From Phycisphaeraceae bacterium (lineage in GTDB: Bacteria > Planctomycetota > Phycisphaerae > Phycisphaerales > Phycisphaeraceae): a stretch of 6,424 bases of DNA. Below, in pieces: positions 5,554-6,424 of this stretch. Location: assembly GCA_020850375.1 (NCBI GenBank), contig JADZET010000242.1:1-6424 (forward strand). Reading direction: 5' to 3'. How positions within the stretch are numbered: position 1 is the stretch's first letter; each line of letters starts with the position of its first letter. Below the pieces are notes generated by a model, which did not search any database, was not told the DNA's origin, and saw nothing but the letters and a program-made list of their open reading frames with translations. The translations under genes and the position numbers were made by a program.

Positions 5554-6424
<871 letters not shown>

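Overview
The window is GC-rich (roughly two thirds G+C by eye, not computed). It reads as a bacterial chromosome fragment, most likely from a planctomycete, possibly the Phycisphaerae. That assignment is inference from three things: a MoxR / DUF58 / BatA-type von Willebrand gene set of planctomycete style, several families of short dispersed palindromic repeats, and start codons with little or no Shine-Dalgarno signal. No rRNA, tRNA, CRISPR array, transposase or phage gene was seen.

Layout. (1) Positions 1-1069, minus strand: the first 356 codons of a PurM-family protein (AIR synthetase fold) that runs off the left edge. The overall PurM alignment is clear, but the acidic and glycine-rich active-site motifs are replaced, so it looks like a non-catalytic or re-purposed paralogue. 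(2) 1070-1319: a divergent intergenic region with a likely promoter and a 7+7 bp dyad. (3) 1320-1826, plus strand: a Fur-superfamily regulator with PerR-like metal ligands but no structural-zinc cysteine pairs, closed by a good intrinsic terminator at 1865-1894. (4) 6424 down to 1917, minus strand: a probable operon transcribed moxR (5' end outside the window), HIT-family protein, DUF58 protein, BatA-like VWA membrane protein. It converges on the fur-like gene at the terminator.

How the genes work together. MoxR AAA+ ATPases, DUF58 proteins and BatA-type VWA membrane proteins are a recurrent trio (the Bat or MoxR-VWA systems), thought to act as an ATP-driven chaperone or maturation machine at the cell envelope with links to stress and aerotolerance. 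Here a HIT nucleotide-hydrolase gene sits between moxR and DUF58, with a G-rich repeat on one side and a 110-bp palindromic repeat on the other. The PurM-like protein and the regulator share a divergent intergenic region, so co-regulation is possible but unproven.

The most interesting structure not explained by the genes is a set of GC-rich hairpin repeats inside coding sequence. One 21-bp repeat is identical in the PurM-like gene and the DUF58 gene, in the same reading frame, and adds the peptide APGSAGG to both unrelated proteins. A degenerate third copy and a related hairpin lie in the PurM-like and BatA-like genes. They resemble in concept the protein-coding palindromic elements known from Rickettsia.
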